From contig NC_013922.1 of the NCBI RefSeq assembly GCF_000025625.1, positions 3,658,001 to 3,722,000 on the forward strand: a stretch of DNA of 64,000 bases, read 5' to 3'. A program made the translations under genes and the position numbers. This DNA comes from Natrialba magadii ATCC 43099. GTDB taxonomy: Archaea > Halobacteriota > Halobacteria > Halobacteriales > Natrialbaceae. Below are positions 34,129-43,235 of this stretch, piece by piece; position 1 is the stretch's first letter; every line of letters begins with the position of its first letter. The notes beneath the pieces are model-generated. The model was not told where the DNA came from. It made no database searches and saw nothing but the letters and a program-made list of their open reading frames with translations.

Positions 34129-35814
34129 TCACTGGGATGTCGTCACGTCGACACCGACCGCGAGCAACCGCTCGCGGGCCGCTTCCCGATCGACCGTTCC
34201 CGAGTGGGTTCGCGGGAGTTCCTCGACCACGCCGATCGTCTTCGGACACTTGAATCCTGCCAGGTTGTCGGTGCAGTGAGCGCGGAGGGACTCGAGTATC
34301 TCCGCGTCAGAGTCCAAATCAGGACCCAATTCCGACCCGCTCGTGTCTGCAGGGACGACCAGCGCGCTCACACGCTCGCCCCAGTCCGGGTCTTCGAGGC
34401 CGACGACGGCGGCTGCCTCGACGGCTGGCTGGGCGCACAAGACATCGATCACTTCGCCGGGGTCGACGTTCTCGCCGCCGGTGACGATGCGGTCGCTGCG
34501 CCGGTTGAGAATCCACAGTCGGCCCGCCTCGTCCCGGTAGCCCACGTCGCCGGTCCGAAGGCCGCGGTCGCAGAACGCGTCTGCTGTGCGCGTCTCGTCG
34601 AGGTAGCCTGGCGTCACCGTCGGGCCGGAGACGACGGTTTCGCCCGCCTCGCCCGCTGGAACCGGTTCGCCGTCCACATCCACGATCGACACGTCGGTGA
34701 CGACGAGCGGTTGGCCGACCGTCCCCTCGTGAGCGGCGGCCTGCGCCGGCGTCGCGGTCGTAATCTGGGAGGCCGTCTCTGTCATGCCGTAGGTCGGGTA
34801 GGCCGGCACACCAGCTTCACGACAGCGCGCCAGGAAGTCCGTCGAGGCGGGTGCCCCGCCCAGAAGAACGAATCGGAGCGAGTCGGTCGGCTCCCAGCCA
34901 GCATCGAGCAGGCGCTTGCACATCGTGGGGACCAGTGAAACACCCGAAATATCGTACTCGTCCAGCACGCAAGCCGTCTCGCGTTCGTCGAACGTTCGCT
35001 GGATCACCGCAGTCGTTCCGTACAGCGTCGACCGGATGACCGGCGCAACGCCGCCCATGTGATACATTGGGAGACAGCAGAGCCACCGATCCGAGGGCGC
35101 GACGCCCAGTCGGAACGCAGAGGCCGTCGCGCTCGCAACGAGGTTGCCGACCGTCACCTGGACGATCTTTGGTTCGCCAGAGGTCCCCGACGTAAACATG
35201 AGCAGTTGCACGTGGTCGGACTCGAGTGCGACTGGTTCGATGGACGGAGTGGTGTCGGTTGCTGCGTCTGGAGTGGCAGTTGTCTTGGTTGGGCCAGTCG
35301 TGTTGGTTGGCCCGGCTGATTCCGGTCCGTCACTCTCCCAGTCGACGACCGACGATAGCGCCGACACGTCGGTCGCCTCAGTCGTCGGCTCGTCGACGGA
35401 GTAGGTGGGCAGCCGCTTGGCGTTCGCCTTGGTCCCGAGGTCCACCGCGGTCGATTCGGTATCGGCCTCACAGACCAGCGCGTCGACGTCGAGTCGATCG
35501 ATCTTTACAGCTAACTCGTCGGTCGTCTCTCGGACGTTCAGCGGCGCGACGGTCACGCCGAGGCGCATCGCCGCAAAAAAGAGCGTCGCGAAGGCGGGAC
35601 GGGTGTCCATCAGGATCCCGAGACGGCCGCCGCGGTCGACGACGGAGTCGGACTCGAGTGCTGCTGCAATCCGATCGACCCGATGATCGAACTCGGCGTA
35701 GGTCCACTCGGTGTCGGTATCGGTGTCGACGTCGATCAGTGCCGGCTGCTGGGGCGTCGCGGCCGCACGATGTGAGAGCAGATCCCGCGTCGGCCACTCG
35801 TGTGTACCGATCAT
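34129..35814 (-). CDS. menE: o-succinylbenzoate-CoA ligase
   Basis: 561 residues, an AMP-forming acyl-CoA synthetase. The phosphate loop is LLMFTSGTSGEPK, followed by YPTYGMTETASQIT, TGDVGYRDEAGRLW and the C-terminal CPKTIGVVEELPRTHSGTVD. MenE makes o-succinylbenzoyl-CoA in menaquinone synthesis; identity is secured by its position directly after menC. A Thr/Pro-rich loop (about 195-210) is inserted. The ATG at 35814 overlaps the menC stop (ATGA); a codon three earlier is less likely. Confidence 0.9.
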   Translation of the reverse strand: MIGTHEWPTRDLLSHRAAATPQQPALIDVDTDTDTEWTYAEFDHRVDRIAAALESDSVVDRGGRLGILMDTRPAFATLFFAAMRLGVTVAPLNVRETTDELAVKIDRLDVDALVCEADTESTAVDLGTKANAKRLPTYSVDEPTTEATDVSALSSVVDWESDGPESAGPTNTTGPTKTTATPDAATDTTPSIEPVALESDHVQLLMFTSGTSGEPKIVQVTVGNLVASATASAFRLGVAPSDRWLCCLPMYHMGGVAPVIRSTLYGTTAVIQRTFDERETACVLDEYDISGVSLVPTMCKRLLDAGWEPTDSLRFVLLGGAPASTDFLARCREAGVPAYPTYGMTETASQITTATPAQAAAHEGTVGQPLVVTDVSIVDVDGEPVPAGEAGETVVSGPTVTPGYLDETRTADAFCDRGLRTGDVGYRDEAGRLWILNRRSDRIVTGGENVDPGEVIDVLCAQPAVEAAAVVGLEDPDWGERVSALVVPADTSGSELGPDLDSDAEILESLRAHCTDNLAGFKCPKTIGVVEELPRTHSGTVDREAARERLLAVGVDVTTSQ

Positions 35815-36902
35815 TCGTGCCACACCCCCTTGATGCCGAGCCCCTTTGCCTGCGGGACGACGGCAGCGCCGTTCTCGAGCAGGACTGGATCGCGTCCCAG
35901 ATCATCGGCGAGTAGATCACCCGTCGCGAGACCGCACGCAGGCAGGTTCGGGGTGGCTGCAGCGAGGTGGACGGCACCGGTTCGGGCGACGACGCCGTCG
36001 ATAGTCGTCGTCACAAGCGGTCTGACTCCGAGTTCCGTCACCCAGGCGGCAATCTTGCGCGCGATGTCGATTCCGCCGAGCGCCATCGGCTTCAGGACGA
36101 GGATATCGGCGGCCTGTGCCTCACAAATCGCGTCGACGCCGTGCTCGAGTAGTCCCTCGTCGATCGCGATGGAGAGGTCGCCTGTCGCGCGCTCGCGAAG
36201 ATCGGCGTGGCCCTCGAGTGCCCCCGCCGGAAGCGGTTGTTCGACGATCGACACGCCGAGTTCGTCGTCGACGAAGGCGTCGATCGCCTGCGCAGCCTCG
36301 TCGAAGGTCCAGGTACCGTTCGCGTCGACGCGTAACTCGACTTCGGGGCCGACGACCTCGCGGGTTCGCCGGACGCGTTCGATGTCCGCCGAAACAGGAC
36401 GGCGACCGACTTTGAGTTTACAGCAGTCAAACCCGCGCTGGACGGCGTTTGCAGTCCGGTGTGCCGTCTCCCTGGGATCGCCGTCACCGACCGTCGCGTT
36501 CACAGGCACGCGACCGACCATCGGTCCCTGCCCGACGTAGCGATACAGCGGCGTCGCCTCGTCTGTCGCTCGACAGTCCGTGATCGCGAGCGAAACACCG
36601 TGTCTGGCCGCCGCAGCACCCGCGGCTGTTTCGAGTGCATCCTCCAGATTCCCGCCATCGCGGAGTTCCCGACTGGCGCGTTCGAGGGCGTCCTCACAAT
36701 CCGCAATCGGCTCCGTCCAGCCGGAAAGCGGCGTCGCCTCGCCGTAGCCAACCGTTGTGTCGTCGCCCGCTCGGTCCGCAAGTCGGAGCAGAAATCCCTC
36801 CCGCACATCGATCGAGCCCGACGCCGTCTCCAGTGGCTCTCTGAGCGGGAGCGAAAATCGTCGGTACTCGAGTTCGAACCGTGGGGCGTCGCCACCGGAC
36901 AC
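35811..36902 (-). CDS. menC: o-succinylbenzoate synthase
   Basis: 363 residues of the enolase superfamily. The catalytic Lys motif KLKVG, metal ligands in RVDANGTW, VEQPLPAG and AIDEGL, and the second Lys in LVLKPMALGG are all present. It dehydrates SHCHC to o-succinylbenzoate in the menaquinone pathway. Its start abuts the menA stop (36903), and its stop overlaps menE, giving a menA-menC-menE operon order on the minus strand. Confidence 0.92.
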   Translation of the reverse strand: MSGGDAPRFELEYRRFSLPLREPLETASGSIDVREGFLLRLADRAGDDTTVGYGEATPLSGWTEPIADCEDALERASRELRDGGNLEDALETAAGAAAARHGVSLAITDCRATDEATPLYRYVGQGPMVGRVPVNATVGDGDPRETAHRTANAVQRGFDCCKLKVGRRPVSADIERVRRTREVVGPEVELRVDANGTWTFDEAAQAIDAFVDDELGVSIVEQPLPAGALEGHADLRERATGDLSIAIDEGLLEHGVDAICEAQAADILVLKPMALGGIDIARKIAAWVTELGVRPLVTTTIDGVVARTGAVHLAAATPNLPACGLATGDLLADDLGRDPVLLENGAAVVPQAKGLGIKGVWHE

Positions 36903-37841
36903 TTAGATCACCATCCCTGCGGCGAACAGTGCCGCGTACAGTGCGAGCAGTTTGCCGGTTGCCTCGAGCGCTGGGTTGAGTGCCTCGCCGTCGGTTCTGG
37001 TCCAGATCGTCCGTGCGGTGATGACGGCATAGGGAATCGTGGCGAGCGGGAGCAGGACGCTCACGGCGAAGCCCTCGCCGAGCCAGAGCCAGACGGGGAC
37101 GAGGTACGCGAGCGCGAGCATGGCAGTGTACTCGATGCGACTTCCGCGATACCCGAGGCGGACAGCGAGCGTTCGTTTGCCGGTCTCGGCGTCGGTCTCG
37201 AGGTCGCGGACGTTGTTGACGATGATGATCGCCGTCGAGAGCGCGGCGATCGGGAGACTGGCGAGAAACGCTCCCCAGGTAATCGTGCCGGCGGGAACCG
37301 TCGTGATGAACGACTCGACCGCTGCGGCGGCCTGCACGTAGTAGGTGCCGACGACGGCGACGATGCCGAAGAAGACGAACACGAAGAGATCACCGAGGCC
37401 GTGGTAGCCGAGCGGGTAGGGGCCGCCGGTGTAGGCCCAGCCACAGAAGACGCTCACGAGGCCGATGACGAGAATCGGGAGACCGCCGATATAGACGAGA
37501 TAGGTGCCAGAGAGAATTGCCAGGGCGAACGTGACGGCGGTCGCGAGTTTGACCTGTTCAGGGGGGATGATTCCTGCCTGCGTGACGCGGGTGAATCCCT
37601 CGCGGTCGTCGGTGTCTGCGCCCTTGATCGCGTCGTAATAGTCGTTCGCAAAGTTCGTCCCGATCTGGATCAATGCGGCACCGACGAACGCCATCAGCGC
37701 CGGCCCGGGTGCGAAGACGCCGTCGTGGATCGCGAGTCCCACGGCGACGATGATCGGGGCTGCGGCCGCGGGCAAGGTCTGGGGGCGGGCGGCCAACAGC
37801 CACGCCTTCGTCCGCGACATATCGACCTCGGCCGTACTCAT
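36903..37841 (-). CDS. menA: 1,4-dihydroxy-2-naphthoate polyprenyltransferase
   Basis: 312 residues, a UbiA-family integral membrane enzyme with about eight helices. Asp-rich motif one is NFANDYYDAIKGADTDD and motif two NNVRDLETDAETGKRT, both needed to bind the Mg-prenyl diphosphate. It attaches the prenyl chain to dihydroxynaphthoate, giving demethylmenaquinone. First gene of the menA-menC-menE operon. Confidence 0.92.
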   Translation of the reverse strand: MSTAEVDMSRTKAWLLAARPQTLPAAAAPIIVAVGLAIHDGVFAPGPALMAFVGAALIQIGTNFANDYYDAIKGADTDDREGFTRVTQAGIIPPEQVKLATAVTFALAILSGTYLVYIGGLPILVIGLVSVFCGWAYTGGPYPLGYHGLGDLFVFVFFGIVAVVGTYYVQAAAAVESFITTVPAGTITWGAFLASLPIAALSTAIIIVNNVRDLETDAETGKRTLAVRLGYRGSRIEYTAMLALAYLVPVWLWLGEGFAVSVLLPLATIPYAVITARTIWTRTDGEALNPALEATGKLLALYAALFAAGMVI

Positions 37842-37947
37842 ACGTCGAGTGTCCGACTCGAAACAGTGTCAACGTTGGCATTGCAGCCGACCGCGTGGGG
37901 AAGCCACATACCGCGATTCTCGGCCGTGACACTGCTCAATACGTCAG

Positions 37948-38700
37948 CTACCGCCAGTCGCGGCGTCTCACAACTGCCGCAAGCGCGAGCGCAGCCAGCA
38001 TGCCAAGTGCAGCAATACCCGTGAAGCCGGGAACGCCGTCTGCGCCACTCGCACCTGCCGCAGCCGAGCCATCGATCTGCACGTGCGCGTCACGATCAAA
38101 GGTCCCCTGCGGGTAGTCACTAATGAGAATTGCCTCCGAGTCGGTGATCTCGACCGTCTCGTTGCCACTCGGTGCATCCGACGCAACCTCGAACGTAATC
38201 GTCGCCATCGGCTCCGTTGTTTTCGCACCGTCACCAGACGGCTCGCGCTCCTGTTCGAGTGTTACCGTCCCCGCGTCCTCGTCGATCTCCTCGGACTCGT
38301 GTATCTCGACATCTGGGTCCCCATCAGCCAGCATCCGCTCGTGCACGATATCCGTGACTGTGAAGATATCGGCGTTGTACTCGAGTGTCGCTGCCAATTC
38401 GTCGACACCGTCGCCGACCAGATCTCCGTGGGTGTGCGCGACGAGTTCGAGTTCGAGCGTGTCGCCGGCGTCGGCTTCGGTGTCCTCCGGATTGAACCAG
38501 AAGCTGGCGATGTTGTCACCGGCACCGACGGGTGCGGGGACGAACGCGACGGCGACGAGCGCGAGACAGCACGCGGCGATGAGGGTGGCAACGCGGAGCC
38601 TGTGCCGTCCGCCGTCGCCGTCGCCGTCGCCGTCACCTTCACCTTCACCTTCACCTTCACACTCACTGTCAGTCGCCGACTCTGGGCGTGGTGTCGTCAT
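37948..38700 (-). CDS. cohesin-like surface protein with PGF-CTERM anchor
   Basis: 250 residues. After an N-terminal repeat (EGEGEGEGDGDGDG, residues 14-30) and a helix there is an extracellular beta domain resembling cohesins (SFWFNPEDTEADAGDTLEL, ATLEYNADIFTVTDI, ATITFEVASDAPSGN) and a C-terminal PGFTGIAALGMLAALALAAV followed by Arg residues, which is the PGF-CTERM archaeosortase signal. The protein should end lipid-anchored at the cell surface. It overlaps the upstream iron-type lipoprotein gene by 4 bp (ATGA). Confidence 0.75.
   Translation of the reverse strand: MTTPRPESATDSECEGEGEGEGDGDGDGDGGRHRLRVATLIAACCLALVAVAFVPAPVGAGDNIASFWFNPEDTEADAGDTLELELVAHTHGDLVGDGVDELAATLEYNADIFTVTDIVHERMLADGDPDVEIHESEEIDEDAGTVTLEQEREPSGDGAKTTEPMATITFEVASDAPSGNETVEITDSEAILISDYPQGTFDRDAHVQIDGSAAAGASGADGVPGFTGIAALGMLAALALAAVVRRRDWR
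38611..38668. repeat. hexanucleotide repeats at the 5' end of the PGF-CTERM gene
   Basis: Four GCCGTC units followed by four ACCTTC units encode the (DG)n and (EG)n runs ahead of the signal helix. Unit gain or loss keeps the frame. Confidence 0.8.
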
Positions 38701-40181
38701 TGCTCGGGAACGGTGAACTCGACCGAGGGCATCTCGAGGAAGGCTGTGTCGTACCCCTGGTGGCGCGCGACCTGTGGTGGTGAGTCGATCGTGACCGTCA
38801 CTGAATCGCCGGCTTCGATCTGTGCGTCGTCGACCACCAATCCGTAGTGGATGCCGTACTCGCTATCGAGGGTTTCCGTGAGCCCTGCGTCAGGGCCGAC
38901 GACCGTGTCGCCGTCGCGCTCGACGGTGACGCTGAGCGCGGCGTCGGCGAGCGGGACACGGTTGTACGGCGTTCGTGGGGAGACGAGGAGGTACTGGCCG
39001 GTGGCAGCGTTACCGTCGCCGTCGCCGTCGTCAGCGAGCCGTTCCGCGTCCGCGGATCCGTCCTCGAAGAGTGCTGCGAGGATCGCTGCATCGTCGCTTC
39101 GTGGGAGCGAGTCGTGGTCGGTTGGAACGCCGGCGGAACCGGACTCGTCGTCAGCAGTAGCGAGGATCGTACCGTCGTACTCCTCGATCTGGGGGAGAGC
39201 GGAGTAGGGGACGTGTGCGTGGTCGCCGTGGCCGTTGTGGTCGTTCTCACTGTCGTGATCGTGTTCATCTCCGTGGTCGTGTTCGTGTTCTCCGTCGTCG
39301 TGGCTGTCGTGGTCGCCGTGTTCGTGGCCGTCGTCGTGTTCATCCTCGTGGTCGTGACCGTCGTCGTGGTCGTCGTGGTCATCGTGATCACCATGCTCGC
39401 CGTGATCACCGTGATCCATCGGCTCCAGTGCACCACGGTCTCCCCACTCAGATTCGTCGAGGTACTGGACGCCGCCGATCACCTCGTGGCGGAACTCGTC
39501 GTCGTACTCGAACTCGAAGGTCGCGCTCACGCGCTCGTCGAGTCGGCCCACGAGGTCGCCGGTCTTTCGCACCGAAAGCGGCGGAACCGTCACCTCGACG
39601 GTGTATGTCCCGTCTTCGGGAAGGGTGACGTTGTCGCCAAAGTGAAAGCCCATCTCCTGGGAGATCATCGACCACGGCGAGACCGGCGACCCAACCTGCT
39701 CGTCGCCGTCGTAGACACGAATTTGGACGCCGTCGTCGACTGGCAGCACAGTTCCCGTCTGCTGGTCCCAGAGCGTGAACATCATGTGGACGCCACGGCC
39801 GTCGTCCGGACTCTCGCGTTCGACGGCGTCCTCCCCGCTGCCAGCGATGGTCCAGAAATCGTGCGGATACGAGAGCATCGGGCCGAGCATCATGTCGCCG
39901 GCTTCGACCGGATCGAGCATCCGCATGGCCTCGCGGTGGGTCGGGAGGTAGACCGCGTTCGGCGGGTCCTCCACCTCGATCGTGGGTCGCCCGTCGCCGT
40001 AGTCCTCGCCGGCACCGTTCTCGTCGCCGTTTTCGGCGTCCGGATCGTCTTCGTCTTCCTCATCGTCGTCACCGCTGAGACAGCCGGCGAGTGCGAGCAC
40101 CCCCGTCGCTGCGCCCGTTTTGGCGATGAGCGTCCTGCGGTCGATCTCCATCTCGTCTGTGATCGGCGTAATGTCCTGCAT
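38697..40181 (-). CDS. His-rich P19/Tp34-like iron-binding lipoprotein (DUF7350 type)
   Basis: 494 residues. Tat signal (IDRRTLIAKTG) with lipobox Cys34; then a domain with YLPTHREAMRMLDPVEAGDM and GRGVHMMFTLWDQQTG that resembles P19/Tp34 periplasmic iron-transport proteins, and a further beta domain after the linker. Residues 257-323 hold a chelator-like tract with 22 His among 67 residues, mostly HGDH and HDDH steps. It should bind Fe or Cu outside the membrane. The alternative start at 40148 would still include the RR motif. Between a DyP-like lipoprotein gene upstream and a PGF-CTERM protein gene that it overlaps. Confidence 0.8.
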   Translation of the reverse strand: MQDITPITDEMEIDRRTLIAKTGAATGVLALAGCLSGDDDEEDEDDPDAENGDENGAGEDYGDGRPTIEVEDPPNAVYLPTHREAMRMLDPVEAGDMMLGPMLSYPHDFWTIAGSGEDAVERESPDDGRGVHMMFTLWDQQTGTVLPVDDGVQIRVYDGDEQVGSPVSPWSMISQEMGFHFGDNVTLPEDGTYTVEVTVPPLSVRKTGDLVGRLDERVSATFEFEYDDEFRHEVIGGVQYLDESEWGDRGALEPMDHGDHGEHGDHDDHDDHDDGHDHEDEHDDGHEHGDHDSHDDGEHEHDHGDEHDHDSENDHNGHGDHAHVPYSALPQIEEYDGTILATADDESGSAGVPTDHDSLPRSDDAAILAALFEDGSADAERLADDGDGDGNAATGQYLLVSPRTPYNRVPLADAALSVTVERDGDTVVGPDAGLTETLDSEYGIHYGLVVDDAQIEAGDSVTVTIDSPPQVARHQGYDTAFLEMPSVEFTVPEQ

Positions 40182-40248
40182 GGTGTATCTGTCGTGTTTG
40201 CTGGTTTGATTGTGGTTCTCGTTTCGCGTCAGTGGGTGATGGAACGTT

Positions 40249-41571
40249 TCAGGCGTCCGGATTCGCTACCGGCAGCGCGCGCAACTCCCGCGGCGGGAGC
40301 AGGTAGTTCCCCCGCCGGTTGACGAAGATGTAGTGGAGGATCCCGTTGTTCGCCGAGGGCACGTCAAGATCCGCGCCCGTCATCGCCTCCCGTACCCGGA
40401 CGAAGTCTTCAACCTCGTGCTGGAGCGAGACGAAGTGCAGCCCCGGCCGGTCGCCGTCGATCGTGTTGAAATCGCGGCGCAAGAGCCGCGGTTCCCCATC
40501 TTCGCGCCCTCGTGCTGCCTTCTGAGCGTGACCGACGACACCCTCCTGCCTGGCGTCGGCAGCCGTCGCCTCGATCCGCTCGTCGCTCAGTCCGCTGTCG
40601 GTTCCCAGTTCCTCTCCCACCTCACCGACGAGTTCCGCCGCGGCGTGTTCCGGGCTGAACATCTTCGAGACGCGCTGGTAGTGGTTCTCCTGCTCGAACC
40701 AGACTTCGAGCTGGATGTCCATCGAGGAAACGTGCTGTGTCGTCCCATCGGTAAACGGCCCGGAATCGATGGTCACGCGGCCTTCGCTCGCCTGCGTGCG
40801 GTCGAATCCTGAACGAAAGCCCATGAAAAACGGCGCGTCCTCGGGGACCGCGTCAGGGACGTTGGAGACGTCCGTGTGCTCCGCCGGCAGCCCCTCACCG
40901 ACAAACCCAGTTCGGCGGTTCTCATCGACGCGCTCGAAGACGTCCGCGAGGTCGGACTCGAGTACGACGCCGTTGCGTTCAGGCTCCTCCTGCTCACCGA
41001 ACAGTCCCTCCTCGACTTCGAGGACGACCTCGGGGCGGTCGCTCGCGAGGTGGAGCAAGGCGTCGAACTCGTCGAAGGCGGGGTCCTCGCGGGACGTGAG
41101 CGCCTCTGGTTCGGGGAGGTCGACTGTCTCGGGGAGGTCCGCGTCGAATCGCTCGAAGTACGCCGGCGTGTAGCCGAGCGTAAACAGCAGTCCGTCGGTG
41201 CTCCACTCGTAGGCGCGTTCGAGCGTTCTGAGGGTTGATTCGGTGATGTCGCGGGCATCTGCGGTTGGTTCTCCGTCGGCAGTCGCACGCTCAGTCAGCG
41301 CCAGTGGGAGCAAGACGTGGTGTGCCGGGGGGCTGACGTTCCCGTCGTCGTCGCGCGGTGCGAACTCGTTCCAGGCGTGCTGGCGAGCGGGCAGCGAGTC
41401 GGGGTCGTCGGTTCCCGGTGGGACGTCGCTTCCGTCGTCGTTCTCGTCTCCGTCGCTACTCGCGTCGAGACATGCACTGAGTGCGGTCGCGCCGCCAACG
41501 GCGACGAGCGCGCGGGCGTACTCCCGGCGGGAGAGCGTGGACCGATCGGGGAGCGTCACTAGTCTCACCAC
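40249..41571 (-). CDS. DyP-peroxidase-like Tat lipoprotein (EfeB-type, DUF7405)
   Basis: 440 residues. A twin-arginine lipoprotein signal (SRREYARALVAVGG, Cys34) is followed by a ferredoxin-like alpha/beta body. GLHFVSLQHEVEDFVRVREA near the end and FTDGTTQHVSSMDI in the middle resemble DyP-type haem peroxidases such as EfeB, which extract iron from haem. The canonical GxxDG acid motif is not clearly present, so peroxidase activity is uncertain. First gene of an operon with the His-rich lipoprotein (67 bp gap). Confidence 0.7.
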   Translation of the reverse strand: MVRLVTLPDRSTLSRREYARALVAVGGATALSACLDASSDGDENDDGSDVPPGTDDPDSLPARQHAWNEFAPRDDDGNVSPPAHHVLLPLALTERATADGEPTADARDITESTLRTLERAYEWSTDGLLFTLGYTPAYFERFDADLPETVDLPEPEALTSREDPAFDEFDALLHLASDRPEVVLEVEEGLFGEQEEPERNGVVLESDLADVFERVDENRRTGFVGEGLPAEHTDVSNVPDAVPEDAPFFMGFRSGFDRTQASEGRVTIDSGPFTDGTTQHVSSMDIQLEVWFEQENHYQRVSKMFSPEHAAAELVGEVGEELGTDSGLSDERIEATAADARQEGVVGHAQKAARGREDGEPRLLRRDFNTIDGDRPGLHFVSLQHEVEDFVRVREAMTGADLDVPSANNGILHYIFVNRRGNYLLPPRELRALPVANPDA

Positions 41572-41774
41572 GGGACCGGATGGTCCAAAGCGTTACTCTT
41601 CGCGACGAGTCTACCGTTATCGTCGACAGAACGTGTTCGGCTCTCAGCCGAATTCCGTCCAGGAGTTCGACCGACCAGCACCATTTCGACGGTGGACTCG
41701 AGTACCCACGGCTCGTCGTTTGCGGCAAGCATTGCGAGCGGCGGACGAGAAGTCACCAGCGCCGGGTCACCTGG

Positions 41775-42677
41775 TCAGTAGTGCCACGGATAGTCGTCGA
41801 ATTCAGGATCACGTCCCTCGACGAACGCGTCGCGGCCCTCTTTCGCCTCGTCGGTCATGTAGCCAAGCCGGGTCGCCTCCCCGGCGAACACCTGCTGGCC
41901 GATCATCCCGTCGTCGGTCATATTGAACGCGTACTTCAGCATCCGCATCGCCGTCGGGCTCTTCGCGTTGATCCGCTCGCCCCACTCCAGCGCGGTCTCC
42001 TCGAGTTCGTCGTGGGGGACGGCTTCGTTGACCATGCCCATCTCGGCTGCTTCCTCGGCGCTGTAGGTCTTCCCGAGGAAGAACACCTCGCGGGCTTTCT
42101 TCTGGCCGATCTGCTTGGCGAGGTAGGCCGAGCCGAAGCCGGCGTCGTAGCTCGCCACGTCGGGGTCGGTCTGGAGGAACTTCGCGTGCTCTTCACTGGC
42201 GAGCGTCATGTCACAGACGACGTGCAGCGAGTGACCGCCGCCGACGGCCCAGCCGGGGACGACGCAGACGACGACCTTCGGAATGTGGCGGATGAGGCGC
42301 TGGACTTCGAGAATGTGGAGTCGACCCTGCTCGGATGCGCGGGCTGTCTCGCTCTCCTCGTCCTCGCCGGTGTACTGGTAGCCGTCGTCGCCGCGGACCG
42401 TCTGGTCGCCGCCAGAACAGAACGCCCAGCCGCCGTCCTTCGAGGAGGGGCCGTTGCCGGTGAGCAGGATACAACCCACGTCGGTCTGGCGCTTTGCGTG
42501 ATCCAGCGCGTCGTACAGTTCGTCGACCGTCCCCGGGCGGAAGGCGTTTCGAACGTCGGGGCGGTCGAACGCGATGCGAACCGTCCCGGAGTCGACCGCG
42601 CGGTGATATGTGAGATCGCGAAAGTCGAACTCGTCGACCGGCTCCCACCGGTCTGCGTCGAAGCATTCCGAAACCAT
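41775..42677 (-). CDS. menB: 1,4-dihydroxy-2-naphthoyl-CoA synthase
   Basis: 300 residues, crotonase fold. The oxyanion motifs FCSGGDQTVRG and VVPGWAVGGGHSLHVVCDMT and the MenB-specific SYDAGFGSAYLAKQIG are visible. It cyclises o-succinylbenzoyl-CoA to DHNA-CoA. It is separated from the menA-menC-menE genes by the iron-type operon and from menD-menF by an AT-rich island. Confidence 0.94.
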   Translation of the reverse strand: MVSECFDADRWEPVDEFDFRDLTYHRAVDSGTVRIAFDRPDVRNAFRPGTVDELYDALDHAKRQTDVGCILLTGNGPSSKDGGWAFCSGGDQTVRGDDGYQYTGEDEESETARASEQGRLHILEVQRLIRHIPKVVVCVVPGWAVGGGHSLHVVCDMTLASEEHAKFLQTDPDVASYDAGFGSAYLAKQIGQKKAREVFFLGKTYSAEEAAEMGMVNEAVPHDELEETALEWGERINAKSPTAMRMLKYAFNMTDDGMIGQQVFAGEATRLGYMTDEAKEGRDAFVEGRDPEFDDYPWHY

Positions 42678-42874
42678 TGGCCGACTGTCGGGGGCGAATC
42701 CTGATATAGGTTCTCGTCGCCGCTAACTACGACGAGTTCACTAGCTTTCGTTCATTTCATTAGATCATAATGGTTCTGCACGGTTCCTAACTCATATCGC
42801 ACCCTTTGCGAGAGAGGCCTGAATGGTAGTACTACATCCCTGACGCCACGTATTGACAAGTAGGTACACGTCAT

Positions 42875-42888
42875 AACATATATATCCC
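42875..42888 (+). promoter_or_regulatory. putative TATA box of the antitoxin/PIN operon
   Basis: AACATATATATCCC, centred about 28 nt before the ATG at 42909, the clearest TATA element in the island. Confidence 0.5.
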
Positions 42889-42908
42889 TCCCCGTCGAAC
42901 GTCAATGT

Positions 42909-43235
42909 ATGAGCGGATCAAGCTACGACAAGACGATTCAGTTCCGTGCCGGAGCCGAAAAAGAGGCCGCGGAACTCCTCGATGAGATCCACATCGGTGG
43001 CGTCAACGTGAGCGAACTCGCCCGCGTCGGCCTGGTCGAAATGCTCCGACAGTCATTAGATGAACAAGACAAGATTGCGGTGTACGAACGATACAGTCGT
43101 GGTGAGATTGGTGAGGACGTGGCCCGTGTCCTTCTCGGTGAGAAACTCGATAGGATGGAAGAAGAGAAAGCGTCGTTCGAGGCGGCTATGGAACGAGACA
43201 CGTCTGAATTCTTGACGGGCAGCGATGGCGAGTGA
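42909..43235 (+). CDS. putative antitoxin
   Basis: 108 residues. NVSELARVGLVEMLRQSLD and YERYSRGEIGEDVARVLLG resemble the DNA-binding and regulator segments of VapB/UPF0175-type antitoxins. It overlaps the start of the PIN-domain gene by 11 bp, the classic arrangement of a type II toxin-antitoxin pair, where the antitoxin also represses the operon. The frame was fixed by the strong TATA box upstream. Confidence 0.6.
   Translation: MSGSSYDKTIQFRAGAEKEAAELLDEIHIGGVNVSELARVGLVEMLRQSLDEQDKIAVYERYSRGEIGEDVARVLLGEKLDRMEEEKASFEAAMERDTSEFLTGSDGE

Noticed and set aside
38847-40322. 491-codon plus-strand frame opposite the His-rich lipoprotein
   Set aside because: The (VV)n-rich product is the complement of the His/Asp tract; the minus-strand frame has a lipoprotein signal and operon overlap.
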